Source: Pinus tabuliformis
Lineage: Eukaryota; Streptophyta; Pinopsida; Pinales; Pinaceae
Direction of reading: 5' to 3'
Length of the DNA: 64,000 bases
Assembly (NCBI GenBank): GCA_031772625.1
Contig: CM062820.1
Span: 316,604,783-316,668,782, forward strand
Made by a program: the position numbers and the translations under genes. The notes beneath the pieces are model-generated. The model saw nothing but the letters and a program-made list of their open reading frames with translations, did no database searches and had not been told where the DNA came from. Shown piece after piece: positions 9,564 through 22,820 of the stretch. The first letter of the stretch is position 1; each line of letters opens with the position of its first letter.

Positions 9564-12500
9564 TTTGGTATTAGAGTTGTTTTGGCTTCAAGGGGACACC
9601 TTTTCTACTGAGGGGTTTTTCTCAGGCCTATGGTAGACCCTGTTCAGTGGGAGATCTGCGGGATCGATTCTTGTGGTGAAAGAAGATGATGAAAAGTGGA
9701 AAGATAGAGATCGGGAAATTTAATGGTCAGAGTTTTGAGTTGTGGAAACTCAAGATGAAGGATTTGTTGGTGGATAAAGATCATTGGATCGCAGTAGATC
9801 CGGGTACTAAACCAACGGTAATGTCCGATGAAGACTCGAAGAAGTTGGATCGCAAGGCAAAAAGCACAATACGATTATGTGTCTCAGATTCAATATTGTT
9901 GAATGTATTAGGGGAAGCTACAACAAAGGCTTTGTGGGACAATTTAGGGACTTTGTACCAATCTAAGTCTCTAGTGAATAAACTGTTCCTACGGAAAAAG
10001 TTGTATAACCTGAGGATGAAAGATGGAGACCCAGTGACAGAGCATCTGAACACATTTAATACTATGGTAAGCTAGTTATTATCTATTGATATTGAAATTT
10101 AAGATGAAGATAAGTGCATCAGTTTGTTTTGTTCTCTACCAAATTTGTGGGATAGTCTGGTTGTTGTAATAGGTAGCAATGCAATGACCTTGCAGTTTGA
10201 TTAAATATTCTTATCCTTGCTGACCGAGGAGATGAGACAGAAAAATATGGAGAGCCAGAATGGTGATTCCTTGTCTATTCGAGGACGGTCCCAGAATAGA
10301 AACAAAAGTAAGTCCTCGAGTGGGAGATCTAAATCTAGAGGGAGATATAAATCTCCAGGAAAACCTGTAAAGCTGGGCTGGAAATGCGGAAAGGAAGGGC
10401 ACTACAAAAGGGACTATAAATATAAAGTTCCTGAGAAAGGAAAGGGATCTAATGATGCTCCTTCTACAGAGGCAAAAACCACCTCAATAGAAGGTGGGGA
10501 TGTGTACTTGGCTACTTCTTCAAGTACACATGTATATCATGAGGCATGGTTGATTGACTCAGGTGCATCCTTTCACTTCACTCCCCATAGAGAGTGGTTC
10601 TGTGAGTATGAGAAATATGATGGTGGTGATGTCTTCTTAGGGGATGACAGGAAGGCTAGAATCATTGGTCGTGGAAAATTCAAGTTGAATTTGCAAGGTC
10701 GAAGGATTAGAACACCTCCGGGTGTTTTTTGTATTCCTGCATTAGCTAGAAATTTGATTTCTGTAAGCAAGCTAGATGATGCAAGTGTAAAAACAGTGTT
10801 CGAGAAAGACACCTGCAAGATGGTTCAAGGAGCACTAGTATTGATGCAGGGAGTTCGAATTGGAAATATGTACAATTTGCAACGTAGCATTGTTATTGAT
10901 GGGTGTAATAGTTTTGTGGTTCCTCAAAGTGGAGCAGAAAATCTAGTGGCCTCCAGAGAAAAGACCATGCTATGGCATCAAAGGCTTGGACATATTGGAG
11001 AGAAGGGCCTTTGAATACTTCATGGTAAAGGTATGGTAGAAGGTATGTCTAATAGCTCTCTAGATTTTGATTTCTGTGAAAATTGTGTATATGGGAAGTA
11101 GAATCGGGTGAGTTTCCCCTCTGGTGGTAAGAGGGCGAAATAAATATTAGAGCTTGTGCAGAGTGATGTGTTTGGACCAGTGTCAGTTCCATCACTGGGT
11201 AAGTCTATGTACTATGTATCATTTATAGATGAATTCTTAATGAATACATGGATATAGTTCCTCAAGAAGAAATCTAAAGTCTTTGACAAGTTTAAAGAAT
11301 TTAAGGCTTGGGTGGAAAACTAGATAGAGAAGAAGATAAAGGTGTTGAGGACAGATAACGATGGAGAGTTTTGCAAGAAGGAATTTGAAGAGTTCTGTAA
11401 GAAGTTTGGTATAGCATGGTAGAAGACTACTCCATACACACCTGAGAAAAATGGAGTTGCGGAAATAATGAATAAGACATTGATGGAAAGGGCAAGAAGA
11501 ATGTTGAGTGTTGTCGGGTTAGAACAAGAATTCTAGGTAGAGGCGGTGGAGACTGCATGTTACCTGGTCAACAGATCACCTTCATCAGCGTTGGAGGATA
11601 AGACTCCACAAGATGTATGGACTGGTAAGAAACCTTCTCTTTCACATCTGAGGGTATCTGGATGTGATTCATATGTACATGTTCCAAAGGAGAAAAGAAA
11701 AAAGTTGGATAGTAAATCTGAAAAGTGCATCTTTATTGGGTGTAAGGATGGTTTAAAAGGTTATAAGATTTGGAAGCCAGTAACAAGGGAGGTTGTGTAC
11801 AACCGAGATGTGGTGTTTACAAAGGTGAAATATGTCATGAATTCCTACCAAATGAACCTAAGAAGATAGAGTTTGAGCTAAAGGAGGAAGAATCAGACTC
11901 TACAGCAGAAGAGGAATCAGAAGATGAAGAGCCACAAACTCTGGTTGTGAGAAGATCAGTTTGATAAAGAAGGCAACCAGAAAGGTATAGTCCATATGCT
12001 TTCTATTAAATTTTTTCTTTATCTATTATTGATGATGATCCCAGAGCTGTGAAGGAAGCAGTATATTCAGAGGATGGCAAGCTCTAGTAAGAGGCCATGG
12101 TTGATGAAATGGCATCTTTGCACAGAAATGAGGCTTGATATCTGGTGGACTTGTCGGATGGAAGGAAACCCATTGTGAGAAAATGGGTGTTTAAGAAGAA
12201 GATGAATGCAGAAGGAAAGGTGGAGAAATACAAAGCTTAGTTGGTAGAAAAAGGTTATTCCTAGGTGTCGGGAATAGATTTTGGTGATATTTTTTCTCCT
12301 GTTGCCAAGGTAGCTTCTATTAGATTACTTTTATATGTTGTTGTTGCTTTTCATTTTGAGGTAGAACAGATGGATGTGAAGACAACATTTCTTCATGGGG
12401 ATCTAGAAGAAGAGATCTACATGAAGCAACTTGAACGCGTTGTGGTGAAGGGTAAGAAAGAACTGGTATGCAAGTTAAAAATTCTCTGTATGGGTTAAAA

Positions 12501-13662
12501 CAGTCACCAAGGATGTGGTATCATAAATTTGATACATTTATACGGGGACTTGGCTTCACCAGAAGAAAATAAGATCACGGTGTGTATTTTAAATTAATTG
12601 GTGACCATGTTATTTATCTCGTCTTGTATGTGGATGATATGTTGTTGGTTGGAAACGACAAAGAAATTATCCAGGATTTTAAGACCCAATTGTCCTCCAA
12701 ATTCGACATGAAATATCTTGGTGTTGCAAACTATATTTTGGGCATGGAAATTAAATGAGATCGGGCAAAGAGGAAGCTCTGGTTTAACCAGAGGAAGTAT
12801 GTCAAGAAAATATTACAGAGGTTTAATATACAGGATAGTAAACCGGTGAAGGTTCTTATTCCTGTAGGTGTAAAGTTATCTGCTGAATAGTGTCCCAAGA
12901 CAGAAGAAGAGGAAGAGGACATGTCCCGTGTTCCATATGCAAGTGTAGTCGGTAGCTTGATGTATGAGATGGTCCGTACTAGACCAGACATTGCACATGC
13001 AGTGGGAGTATTGAGTAGGTTTATGTCAAAATCAGGGGAGGAGCATTGGGCAACAATGAAGCGGGTTTTTAGGTATTTGCGTTGCACTAGTGATTATGGT
13101 TTGTGCTATCAAGGAAGACTAGGATTGGATAGAGTTTTGGACATCCGTGGCTTTGTTGATGCAAACTGGGGTGGAGATCTAGATTAGAGAAGATCTACAA
13201 GTGGGTATGTGTTTAACCTATTTGGAGGTGTAGTCAGTTGGATGAGTAAGAGACAATCTGTAGTGGCACTATCAACTATAGAGGCAGAATACATGGAAGC
13301 CACTCATGCAAGCAAGGAAGCAGTTTGCTTCCAGAGATTGTGTTCAAGTATGGGGTTAGTACATCGAGATATAAGGGTAGACTTTGATAGCCAAAGTGCA
13401 ATTTTCTTGGCAAATAACCTTTCTTATCATTCAAAGACAAACCACATTGATGTTCAGTATCACTTTGTGATGGATATTGTAGAAGATAAAAAGGTGTTGC
13501 TGGTAAAGGTAGACACTTTGAAGAACTCTGCATATGCATTGACAAAGTCTATGAGCACTAAGAAGTTCTCTTGGTGTAGAGAAACAATGGGCATTGCAGG
13601 GATGGATCAATGACTTAGCTCTCCTGTGGCCCCCTGTGGAAAGAAAACAACAAGTGGGAGAA
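9564..13662 (+). pseudogene. Copia 1 gag-pol interior
   Basis: Gag lies at about 9686-10430, with a nucleocapsid knuckle near 10380-10420 (CGKEGHYKRD) after a Ser/Arg/Lys-rich tract. Protease follows at about 10545-10810 (WLIDSGASFHF). Integrase occupies about 10970-11860, with an HQRLGHIG zinc-binding start, a SFIDE/F core and the VxGCDSYVHVPKEKRKKLDSK C-terminal motif. Reverse transcriptase lies at about 12060-12760 (QMDVKTTFLHGDLEEEIYM, then LYVDDMLL). RNase H lies at about 12900-13613 (YASVVGSLMYEMVRTRPDIA, ALSTIEAEYMEA). This is the normal Ty1/copia order with integrase before RT. A purine tract (13649-13662) abuts LTR 2. A fossil, with more than ten breaks. Confidence 0.85.
9566..9579 (+). 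promoter_or_regulatory. Primer-binding site, copia 1
   Basis: TGGTATTAGAGTTG lies two bases after LTR 1 and closely matches the initiator-Met-tRNA complement used by plant copia elements. The equivalent site of copia 2 is at 14166-14179 (TGGTATCAGAGTTG). Confidence 0.8.
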
Positions 13663-14163
13663 TGTTGGGTTGTGTTATATTATTTCCACGACTAGCGCCA
13701 TTAGTTGAGGGGGGGGGGGGGTAGATTCCCCCCTTTGTTGCACCGGGCATAGCGAGGCGGTAGCCCCACTCTACAGGGTCCAAAGCAGCGCCCCGGAGAG
13801 TTTTTTTTTTGGACCCTATATTAGGTGGGTGGACCTACCTATGGTTTTGTGCATGGATTTCACACATGGTTTTGGGCGCAATGGTTTTTAGTCCATGGTA
13901 TTTTATAGATCTAGTCAAGGGAACTACTGTTATGTTCTAATCTAGGGTTAATGGATTTGGGTTTATGGACGCTTCTACATGTATATATATTTATTGTAAT
14001 ATTGAAAGGAACATAATGAAAAATCAATCTGGTAGTCCCGGTTTTGGGATCTAGGGGAAAATCTCTATGTATATTTGTTTTATGTGTTATGCTCTTGCCA
14101 TTGTTCATTTTCTATTTTTAGAATTCATATGCAGGTAATTTATGTACGAGGTTAAAACCTACA
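13663..14163 (+). repeat. Copia LTR 2 (shared)
   Basis: Starts TGTTGGGTTGTG directly after a purine tract (AACAAGTGGGAGAA) and ends AACCTACA directly before a primer-binding site, about 501 bp. It is at once the 3' LTR of copia 1 and the 5' LTR of copia 2. It carries the same GC-rich stem-loop block as LTR 1, led by a run of G near 13710-13722. Confidence 0.9.
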
Positions 14164-17100
14164 TTTGGTATCAGAGTTGTTTTGGCTTCAAAGGGACACC
14201 TTTGATGCTGAGGGTTTTTGCTCGGGCTTGTGGTAGACCCTGTTCAGTGGGAGATCTGTGGGATCGATTCTTGTGGTTAAAGAAGATGGCGAGTAGTGGA
14301 AAGATAGAGATAGAGAAATTTAATGGTCAAAGTTTTGAGTTGTGGAAACTCAAGATGGAGGATTTGTTGGTAGATAGAGATCAGTGGATCGCAGTAGATC
14401 CGGGTACTAAACCAACGACAATGTCTGATGAAGACTGGAAGAAGTTGGATCAGAAGGCAAAAATCACAATACAATTGTGTGTCTCAGATTCAGTATTGTT
14501 GAATGTATCAGGGGAAGCTACGACGAAGGCTTTGTGGGACAAGTTAGGGAATTTGTACCAATCTAAGTCTCTAGTGAATAAATTTTTCCTATGGAAGAAG
14601 TTTTATAACCTGGGGATGAATGATGGAGACTCGGTGACAGAGAATCTGAACGCATGGAATACTGTGGTAAGCCAGTTATTATTTGTGTATATTAAAATTT
14701 CAGATGAATATAAGTGCATCAGTTTGTTGTGTTCTCTACAAGATTCGTGGGACAGTCTGGTTGTTTCAATAGGTAGCAATGCAACTGCCTTGTAGTTTGA
14801 TGAAATAGTCTCATCCTTGTTGACCGAGGAGATGAGACGTAAAAATATTAAGAGCCGGAATGGTGATGCCTTATCTGTTCGAGGACAGTCCTAGAACAGA
14901 AACAAAAATAAGTCCTCGAGTGGGAGATCTAAATCTAGAGGGAGATCTAAATCTCCAGGAAAACCTGTAAAGGTGTGCTGGAAATGCGAAAAGGAAGGAC
15001 ACTACAAAATGGACTGTAAATTTAAAGTTCCTGAGGAAGGAAAGGGATTTGATGATGCTCCTTCTATAGAGGTGAAAGCCACCTCAGATGAAGGTGGGGA
15101 TGTGTACTTGGCTTCTTCTTCAAGTACACATGTAGATCATGAGGAATGGTTGATTGACTTAGGTGCATCCTTTCACTTCACTCCCCATAGAGAGTGGTTC
15201 TACGAGTATGAGAAATATTATGGTGGTGTTGTCTTCTTAGGGGATGACAGGAAGGCTAGAATCATTAGTCATGGAAAATTCAAGTTGAAGTTGCAAGGTG
15301 GAAGGATTAGAACCCTTCTGGGTGTTCTGTATATTCTTGCATTAGCCAGAAATCTGATTTTTGTAAGCAATCTAGATGATGTAGGTGTTAAAACAGTGTT
15401 CAAGAAAGACACCTGCAAGATGGTTTGGGTGGCAATGGTATTGATGCGCGGAGTTCGGATTGAACTCTGTACAAGTTGTAAGGTAGAACTGTTATTGATG
15501 GGTGTAGCAGTTTTGTGGTTCCTGGAAGTGGAGCAGAAAATCTAGTGGTCTTCAGAGAAAAGACCATGCTATGGCATCAAAGGCTTGTACATATTGGAGA
15601 GAAGGGCCTTTGAATACTTCATGGTAAAGGTATGGTAGACAATATGTCTAATATCTCTCTGGATTTTGATTTCTGTGAAAATTGTGTATATGGGAAGCAT
15701 AATTGGGTGAGTTTCCCCTCTAGTAGTAAGAGGGTGAAACAGATATTAGAGCTTGTGCACAGTGATGTGTTTGGACCTGTGTCGATTCCATCACTAGGTA
15801 AGTCTATGTACTATGTATCATTTATAGATGACTTCTTAAGGAATACATGGATATATTTCCTCAAGAACAAATCTAAAGTCTTTGACAGGTTTAAAGAATT
15901 TAAAGCTCTGGTGGAAAACTAGACATATAGGAAGATAAAGGTGCTGAGGACAGATAACGGTGGAGAGTTTTGCAAGAAGGGATTTGAAGATTTTTGTAAG
16001 AAGTGTGGTATAGCACGGTAGAAGACTAATCCATACACACCTGAGAAAAATGGAGTTGCAGAAAGAATGAACAAGACGTTGATGGAAAGGGAAAGAAGCA
16101 TGCTCAGTGGTGCCCAGTTAGGACATGAATTCTGGGCAGAGGTAGTGGAGACTGCATGTTACCTGGTCAACAGATCACCTTCATCAGTGTTGGAGGATAA
16201 GAATCCACAAGAGGCATGGACTGGGAAGAAACTGTCTCTTTCACATTTGAGGGTATTTGGATGTGATGCATATGTACATGTTCCAAAGGAGAAAAGAACA
16301 AAGTTGGATATTAAATTTGAAAAGTGCATCTTTATTGGGTATAAGGATGGTTTAAAAGGTTATAAGCTTTGGAACCCAGTAACAAGGAAGGTTGTGTACA
16401 ACCGAGATGTGGTGTTTAGAGAGGTGAAATATGTTATTAAACATGAAGTCCTACCAAAGGAACCTGAGAAAATAGAGTTTGAGCTAAAGTAGGAAGAATT
16501 AGACTCTACAATAGAAGAGGAATCAGAATATGGAGAGCCACAAACTCCGGTTGTGAGAAGATCAGTTCGAGAAAGAAGGCAGCTAGAAAGATATCATCCA
16601 TCTACTTTCTATTCAAATTTTTCTTTATCTATTACTGATGATGATCCCAGAACTGTGAAGGAAGAAGTAGATTGAGAGGATGGCAAACTCTGGAAGGAGG
16701 CCATGGTTGATGAAATGGCATCTTTGTACAAAAATGTGGCTTGGGATCTAGTTGAGTTGTCAGCTAGAAGGAAACCCATTGGCAGCAAATGGGTGTTCAA
16801 AAGAAGATGAATGCAAAAGGAAAGGTGGAGAAATACAAAGCTCGGTTGGTAGCAAAAGGTTATTCCCAGGTGTCGGGAATAGATTTTGGTGATATTTTTT
16901 CTCCTGTTGCCAAGGTAGTTTTTCTTAGATTACTTTTATCTATTACTGTTGCTTTTGACTTTGAGGTAGAACAGATGGATGTGAAGACAACATTTCTTCA
17001 CAGGGATCTAGAAGAATAGATCTACATGAAGCAACCTGAAGGCTTTGCGGCGAAGGGTAAGAAAGAACTGGTATGCAAGTTAAAAAAGTCTTTGTATGGG

Positions 17101-18268
17101 TTAAAACAATCACCAAGGATGTGGTATCAGAATTTTGATACATTTATACGAGGACTTGGCTTCACTAGAAGCAAAGCATAGCACTGCGTGTATTTTAAAT
17201 TAATTGGTGACCATGTTATTTATTTGGTCTTGTATGTGGTTGATATGTTGCTGGTTGGAAATGACAAAGAAATTATCCATGATTTGAAGACCCCAATTTT
17301 CCTCCAAATTCGACATGAAAGATCTTGGTGCTGCAAACTATATTTTGGGCATGGAAATTAAATGAGATCGGGGAAAGAGGAAGCTTTGGTTAAACCAGAG
17401 GAAGTATGTCGAGAAAATACTGTAGAGGTTTAATATGCAGGATAGTAAACGGGTGAAGGTTTCTATTCCTGTAGGTGTAAAGTTATCTGCTGAACAGTGT
17501 CCCAAGACATAAGAAGGGGAAGAGGAAATGTCCCATGTTCCATATGCAAGTGTAGTCGGTAGCCTGATGTATGCGATGGTCTGTACTAGACCAGACATTA
17601 CACATGTAGTGGGAGTATTGAGCAGGCTTATGTTAAAACCAGGGAAGGAGCATTGGACAACAATGAAGCGGGTTTTTAGGTATTTGCATGGCACTAGTGA
17701 TTATGGTTTGTGCTACCAAGGAAGACTAGGATTGGACAAATTTTTGGACATCCATGGCTTTGTTGATGCATGCTGGGGTGGATTTCTGGATCAAATAATA
17801 TCTACAAGTGGGTATGTGTTTAACCTATTTGGAGGTGCAGTCAGTTGGATGAGCAAGAGACAATCTATAGTGGAACTATCAACTACAGAGGTAGAATACA
17901 TGGCAGCCACTCATTTAAGCAAGGAAGCAATTTGGTTGCAGTGATTGTGTTCAAGTATGGGTTAGTACAACGAGATATAAGGATAGACTATGACAGCCAA
18001 AGTGCAATTTTCTTGGCAAAGAACCCTGCTTATCATTCAAAGACAAAGCACATTGATGTTCAGTATCACTTTGTGAGGGATATGGTAGAAGACAAAAAGG
18101 TGTTGTTGGTAAAGGTGGACACTTTGAAGAATACTGTAGATGCATTGACAAAGTTTATGAGCATTGAGAAGTTATCTTGGTGTAGAGAAACAATGGGCGT
18201 TGCAGGGCTGGATCAATGACTAAGTGCTCCTATGGCCCCCTGTGGAAAGAAAACAACAAGTGGGAGAA
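14164..18268 (+). pseudogene. Copia 2 gag-pol interior
   Basis: A second copy of the copia 1 interior, with the same order and spacing: gag about 14286-15060 (knuckle CEKEGHYKMDCK near 14980-15015), protease about 15147-15420, integrase about 15570-16490 (NSWIYFL-type core region and HLRVFGCDAYVHVPKEKR), reverse transcriptase about 16690-17360 (QMDVKTTFLH, KKSLYGLKQSPRMWY), RNase H about 17520-18219 (YASVVGSLMYAMVCTRPDI, HIDVQYHFVRD). A purine tract at 18255-18268 abuts LTR 3. Length and sequence follow copia 1 closely, so both derive from one family. Broken, with roughly a dozen interruptions. Confidence 0.85.
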
Positions 18269-18656
18269 TGTTGGGTTGTGTTATATTATTTCCACGACTA
18301 GCCCCAGTAGTTGAACTGGGGAGTTAGAGGGAGGGAGGAGCCCCCCCTTCATTGTGCCAAGCGTAGTGGGGTGGTAGCCCCCCTTTACGGGGTTTGGGGC
18401 AGCGCCGCGAGGAAAAAAAAAATTGGACCTATACTAGGTGGGCGGACCTACCTATGGTTTTGTGCATGGATTTCACACATGGTGTTGGGCGCGATGGTTT
18501 TTGGTCCATGGTATTTTATAGATCTGGTCAAGGGAACTACGGTTATGTTCTAATCCAAGGTTAATGGATTGGGGTTTATGGATGCTTCGGCATGTATATA
18601 TATGTATTGTAACATTGAAAGGACATAATGAAAAATCAATCTGGTTGTCACGGTTT
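18269..18656 (+). repeat. Copia LTR 3, partial
   Basis: Starts TGTTGGGTTGTG after the copia 2 purine tract and follows LTRs 1 and 2 through the GC-rich stem-loop block and the AATGAAAAATCAATCTGG segment. It then passes into unrelated sequence near 18656. Confidence 0.8.
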
Positions 18657-19640
18657 GGTTAAAAATTCTTGTCTAGCATCTTTAAGCTCCTGATTTGGTT
18701 AAAAACTAAAGAAGTTATGGCTTCCCTAAGTATTTCTAATAATCGCACTGCAAATTCCCCAAAACCCAGCACCATCCTACAAATTCACCAGAAAGTTTGC
18801 TGACAGAGCGCCAATTTCACCAATTTTCAGGTGAAATTGTAAGACGTTTCAAATATCCTCTAACGCCTAAAATCCAAAATTTTCAGGCCATATGGGGGCC
18901 ATGTGCCCGGGGCTAAGGCCAATGGCCCTGCCCCGCCGACCAGGCCCTCGCTCCGCTCTGCTATTGGACATATGGGGTAGCGCGTCCAAGGGTGGGTCCC
19001 CACGCGCTGGCCCTTTCCCTGGAGTGCGCAACATATCAACATTAAATACATGTCGCGTCCATCGATTATTAAGAACTATTGTTATGGCATATTGGTAGGA
19101 GGCTTGGCTTGTTTCTTGGAGGTTGCAGGTTCGAGCCCTGTCGCTGCTTCCCAGACCCTTAACCAAAATTTTGGTGGTCCCCGGGCTGGCACGTTGCGGC
19201 CTCTCGCTGGACCACGTGTCAACCTATGGTTGGCCACCTTCCGACGAATCAAAATCTGCCAAATCCGAACCAATCACATCGTGCCACTTGGCACCACGCC
19301 ATTTTCCAGAGTTGCACAGTCACCCTACCACACAGGCATGCCTAGTCAGCGTCACGTTAATGGTACGAACTGCTGACTAGGTTGTCTGCATTTTCTTTTA
19401 AATTCGCCTGTTTAGGAAAACGAACAGAACATGGTTATGGGAGAATACGATGTCCGTTTCATGAAAAACGAGTTGTGTCAGATTTAGTATGACGAGCACT
19501 ACGCGGTTTTCTAGGTTCCACACCGATCCGACAACTTTGAATTTTGAGCTATTTTTTGAGCACCAGATTACTAAGGGATCAAACTAGAACTGGTCTTGCC
19601 AAGTTATCAATAAGATACATTACGATAGACAAACTCAAGA
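18657..19640. other. GC-richer unclassified repeat
   Basis: This segment is markedly richer in G+C (especially 18880-19380) than the AT-rich DNA to its right. It contains a tRNA-like pol III promoter (see 19078-19150) and CCACGTG near 19212. Open frames across it on both strands overlap one another and show no family motif. It may be the body of a SINE or a non-coding LTR piece; I cannot decide which. Confidence 0.35.
19078..19150 (+). repeat. tRNA-derived, SINE-like pol III promoter
   Basis: An A-box match TGGCATATTGG (19085-19095, fits TRGYNNANNNG) is followed 32 bp later by a B-box GGTTCGAGCCC (19128-19138, fits GGTTCGANNCC). A T-arm stem (CAGG/CCTG) encloses the B-box. The bases where acceptor-stem halves should lie do not pair, so this is not a working tRNA gene; a tRNA-derived SINE or tRNA relic fits better. 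The 3' end of any SINE is not defined. Confidence 0.5.
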
Positions 19641-22600
19641 TGATCCAAATTGCTAGCTCCTATCCCCTTTTATAAGCTTGATGGGCTCTCTAGAAACCTT
19701 ATTTTATTATTTCCCTGAAAAAATGAAGGCAAATATCACAGGAAGATACCATGAAAAAATACCATGGTAAATACCATGGGCAAATTTCGTCAATTTTGAC
19801 GATATCAAGAAAATGGAATATTACATATTATTAATCAACTTTATTTAAATAACTATATGTTTTATTTTTGAATGGAAATAAATTGTTTTTTTCTAGGATA
19901 TAAGAAAATGCTTTTTACTTTGAATTGTTTTCATAGTGGGTGATTTAAAAAGATAGTTCTAAGTGTTTTTCATAGTATGGATGGTTGGATCTTTTATATC
20001 TTTTCATAAAATTAAAAGGATGTAAATTATTTTAGTAACAATGTAAATTTTTAAATTTCTTTTATGATAAATGAATTGATGGTTTTCTTACATAACTACA
20101 TTTACTATTATGATGGGGAAATTAGATTGAACACCTCTCTCCCTAGTCCTATCACTGCCAAAAGGATGGAGTAAGCAAAGTGGTGGGGCATGGCTGACTT
20201 TTAATGTGTGCTTGAATTAGGTCTCAAAAATTTCTTTTACAACTAGGAAACAAAAGAGACATTTACAACATAGTTAAAATGCGAGAAAAAATTAAAGTAA
20301 AAGGGGGGAGATAGAAGGAACATATCTAGCTCAAAGAAGAGCTTGACAAATTCCTAAAACTAGTGAGATTTAAGCCTCCTATGTTGCTCTAAAATAATAA
20401 CATTAGAATTTTCCTTTGTATGCACCCAAAATAATAATTGTCCTAAAACATAATGCTACACACATGTATACACCAAATCTACCTAATAAATATATGAAAA
20501 AATATTACCAATGAATAGATAAATTTAGCCCTAGCTATGGGGTGTTGTCACTAGGGCTTCACTAGGGAGAAATACCATACCACCTGCATTCATGTTGGGT
20601 GATATATATTGAGGAAAAAATGACATAATATATTGAGCATATAACAGGGGGTAAAGGGTTTTTATATTGGCAGGTATAAAAAATTGAGATCAAAGTTAAT
20701 GAAAAAATATAAAGGGGTATAAAAAATGTTAATGAAAATGGATACCTACAATATCTAGTGAAAGTAGGGGTTTTTAAAATTGGGAAGGTGTATTGGGTTC
20801 GTATTGCTAGGGGGTTAAATAATGTGATTTTTAGAGGTATCTTCCAATATGTAGTAAAAAAAGGGGTATTGTTTAGTATACAACGAACACACGTGATATG
20901 TCAGTCGTTCATTGAGTGAAGCCCTTATGGGTGTTTTCCTTGCAATAGAAGTGTTAGTAATCCTCCTCAGAGAGGGATTGGAAGGATACAAGATAAACAT
21001 GTAAGGGAAAACCCTAGATCCAACAAAACAAATGGTGACAAAAGGAAGGAGCCAAGCCAAATACATAAGTAAACCAATGAGGGTTAATCTCTATTGTGAG
21101 GCTTTGGTAGATACAACAATAGATCCGAACAACACAACTACTTTGTAGGAATAAGAGAGAGGTTAGAGTGAAAAAAATAAAATAAAAATCAATGAAGTAG
21201 CAACACTTTTTTTAATGAGAGAAAAAAAAGCTCAATAGTTTAATGGTTTGTGGGGAATGGATGAAAATGGGTCATACAACAAGAGAGTGACATTCACGTA
21301 ATAAATCATAAAAGGTGGAAGATCATTTTTTTCCATTCCAACCCTTGAATGCACTCGCAATGGATATGAGGATGATGGGAAGCTCGAAAAGTAATTAAAA
21401 CTAACCATGGTGGTAGAAATCAAGAACACATGTTAAATTTAATCCAATATGTGAATATAATGTCTAATTAAAAAACCTGTTAAATAATGCATAAGACCAA
21501 AGAAAAATCCAAAAAGCTAACCAAGGGAAGCTTTCCTAGTCATAATTTAGACATCAAACAGGGAAAACACATTCATACATGGAAACATAGGTAAGGAGCT
21601 TACCAAGGAAATACCATAAACACAAGTAATGTGTCGTAAGATTTAGATAGGACTCATGGTCATGTTTAGGCATTTAATGTATGGATTAAATAATTAAAAT
21701 GAAATCTAATTAAGTATGTTACAAAATTCATCTTACAAGGGGGATATGTCAAGATGTGTGGATTTTATAGAAGGATAGTAAGATAGATGGAAGCAAATTG
21801 GGGAAAATTTAAAAGAGCATGGGTGGAATAAATATGGAAGAAAAATGGCCATCAATATCTTAAACAATATATGTTTTCCCAAAATTAAGCAAGGCTTGAG
21901 GTTCCAAAGTTTTTTTTTTTTTTGTAAACATTCGTCTATCTTAGAAGTTACTCTCTTAATGTTTTCAAGAGAAAACATTTATGTAAATGTTAATAAGGTG
22001 AGTATGCAAGTAACATGTTGTGGATGGATATATCCATAGTTGTTAAGTTTCAAAATAGATTTCATATCTATAATGGTGGAAAATTAGGTATTATGAACTT
22101 CATTGAAAATAGCTTTTGGAAAAAGAAGATTGTAGATGAGCCTTCCTGTCTAAACAATTTTGTAACTAACATCCATGTTTAAAGAATGGTGGTTATCATG
22201 AAGGGGAGTTAAATATATCTATAAAATTAATGTAGATCAATATATATTAGTTTATATTAAATATGGACAATATGGGTCTCTGTAAAACGTAATAAGGGTT
22301 TTATGGGAGATAGAAATTGAATTGCGGTTTATGTTGCAAACATTTTAGCTACCTATGAAGGAATGATTTTTATTTTTTTTTATGGGATATTATATTTTCA
22401 TTGGTACAAAATAATACACTTAGTTAATGGAGAATTTGGACTTTGCGAGAAATTATCCAATTTCAATCAAGATATGGACCCTAGATCATTGGCCATAATC
22501 ATCTAATTATGGAAACTAGATTGCAAAATGAACCTTCCATGGGAAAATATATGCAAACATGATTTCATCGCCCACTTTTCATGCTAAATATTCCTAGGCA

Positions 22601-22820
22601 ATTTAGAAAAATCGATCCTATTTCATTACTACCCTTATATACAAATTGGGTTCAATTAATGCAGGTCTCAAAGAAACATGTTGTACTAACCTTATTTTTC
22701 ATTGGTGAACGACTTACTTAATGGATTTTGTTTTTGGAAATTAGTCTTCACTTAAAGAGTTGGAAGTAATATTATCATTGAATTAGCAAACAAAGGATTA
22801 ATATTTAGCGGATACCGCTA

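Larger units (their letters stand above)
9020..18656 (+). mobile_element. Tandem Ty1/copia pair sharing one LTR
   Basis: Three similar LTRs (9020-9563, 13663-14163, 18269-18656) separate two complete-length copia interiors in the same orientation. Each interior has its own primer-binding site, gag-PR-INT-RT-RNase H order and polypurine tract. The interiors are closely alike along their whole length. The Gag start (SGKIEIxKFNGQSFELWKLKM) and domain order fit the Tork/Tnt1 branch. Only the first ~390 bp of the third LTR are recognisable. Both copies are broken, with more than ten interruptions each by eye, and LTRs 1 and 2 differ at about one base in twelve in their 3' half, so the pair is old. 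Confidence 0.85.

Noticed and set aside
19078-19150. Functional tRNA gene
   Set aside because: A and B boxes are good, but the acceptor-stem halves do not pair, so only a tRNA-derived relic is called.
19050-19380. Overlapping open frames of 85-108 codons in the GC-rich island
   Set aside because: Frames on both strands overlap the tRNA-like segment; no domain or codon pattern supports a protein.
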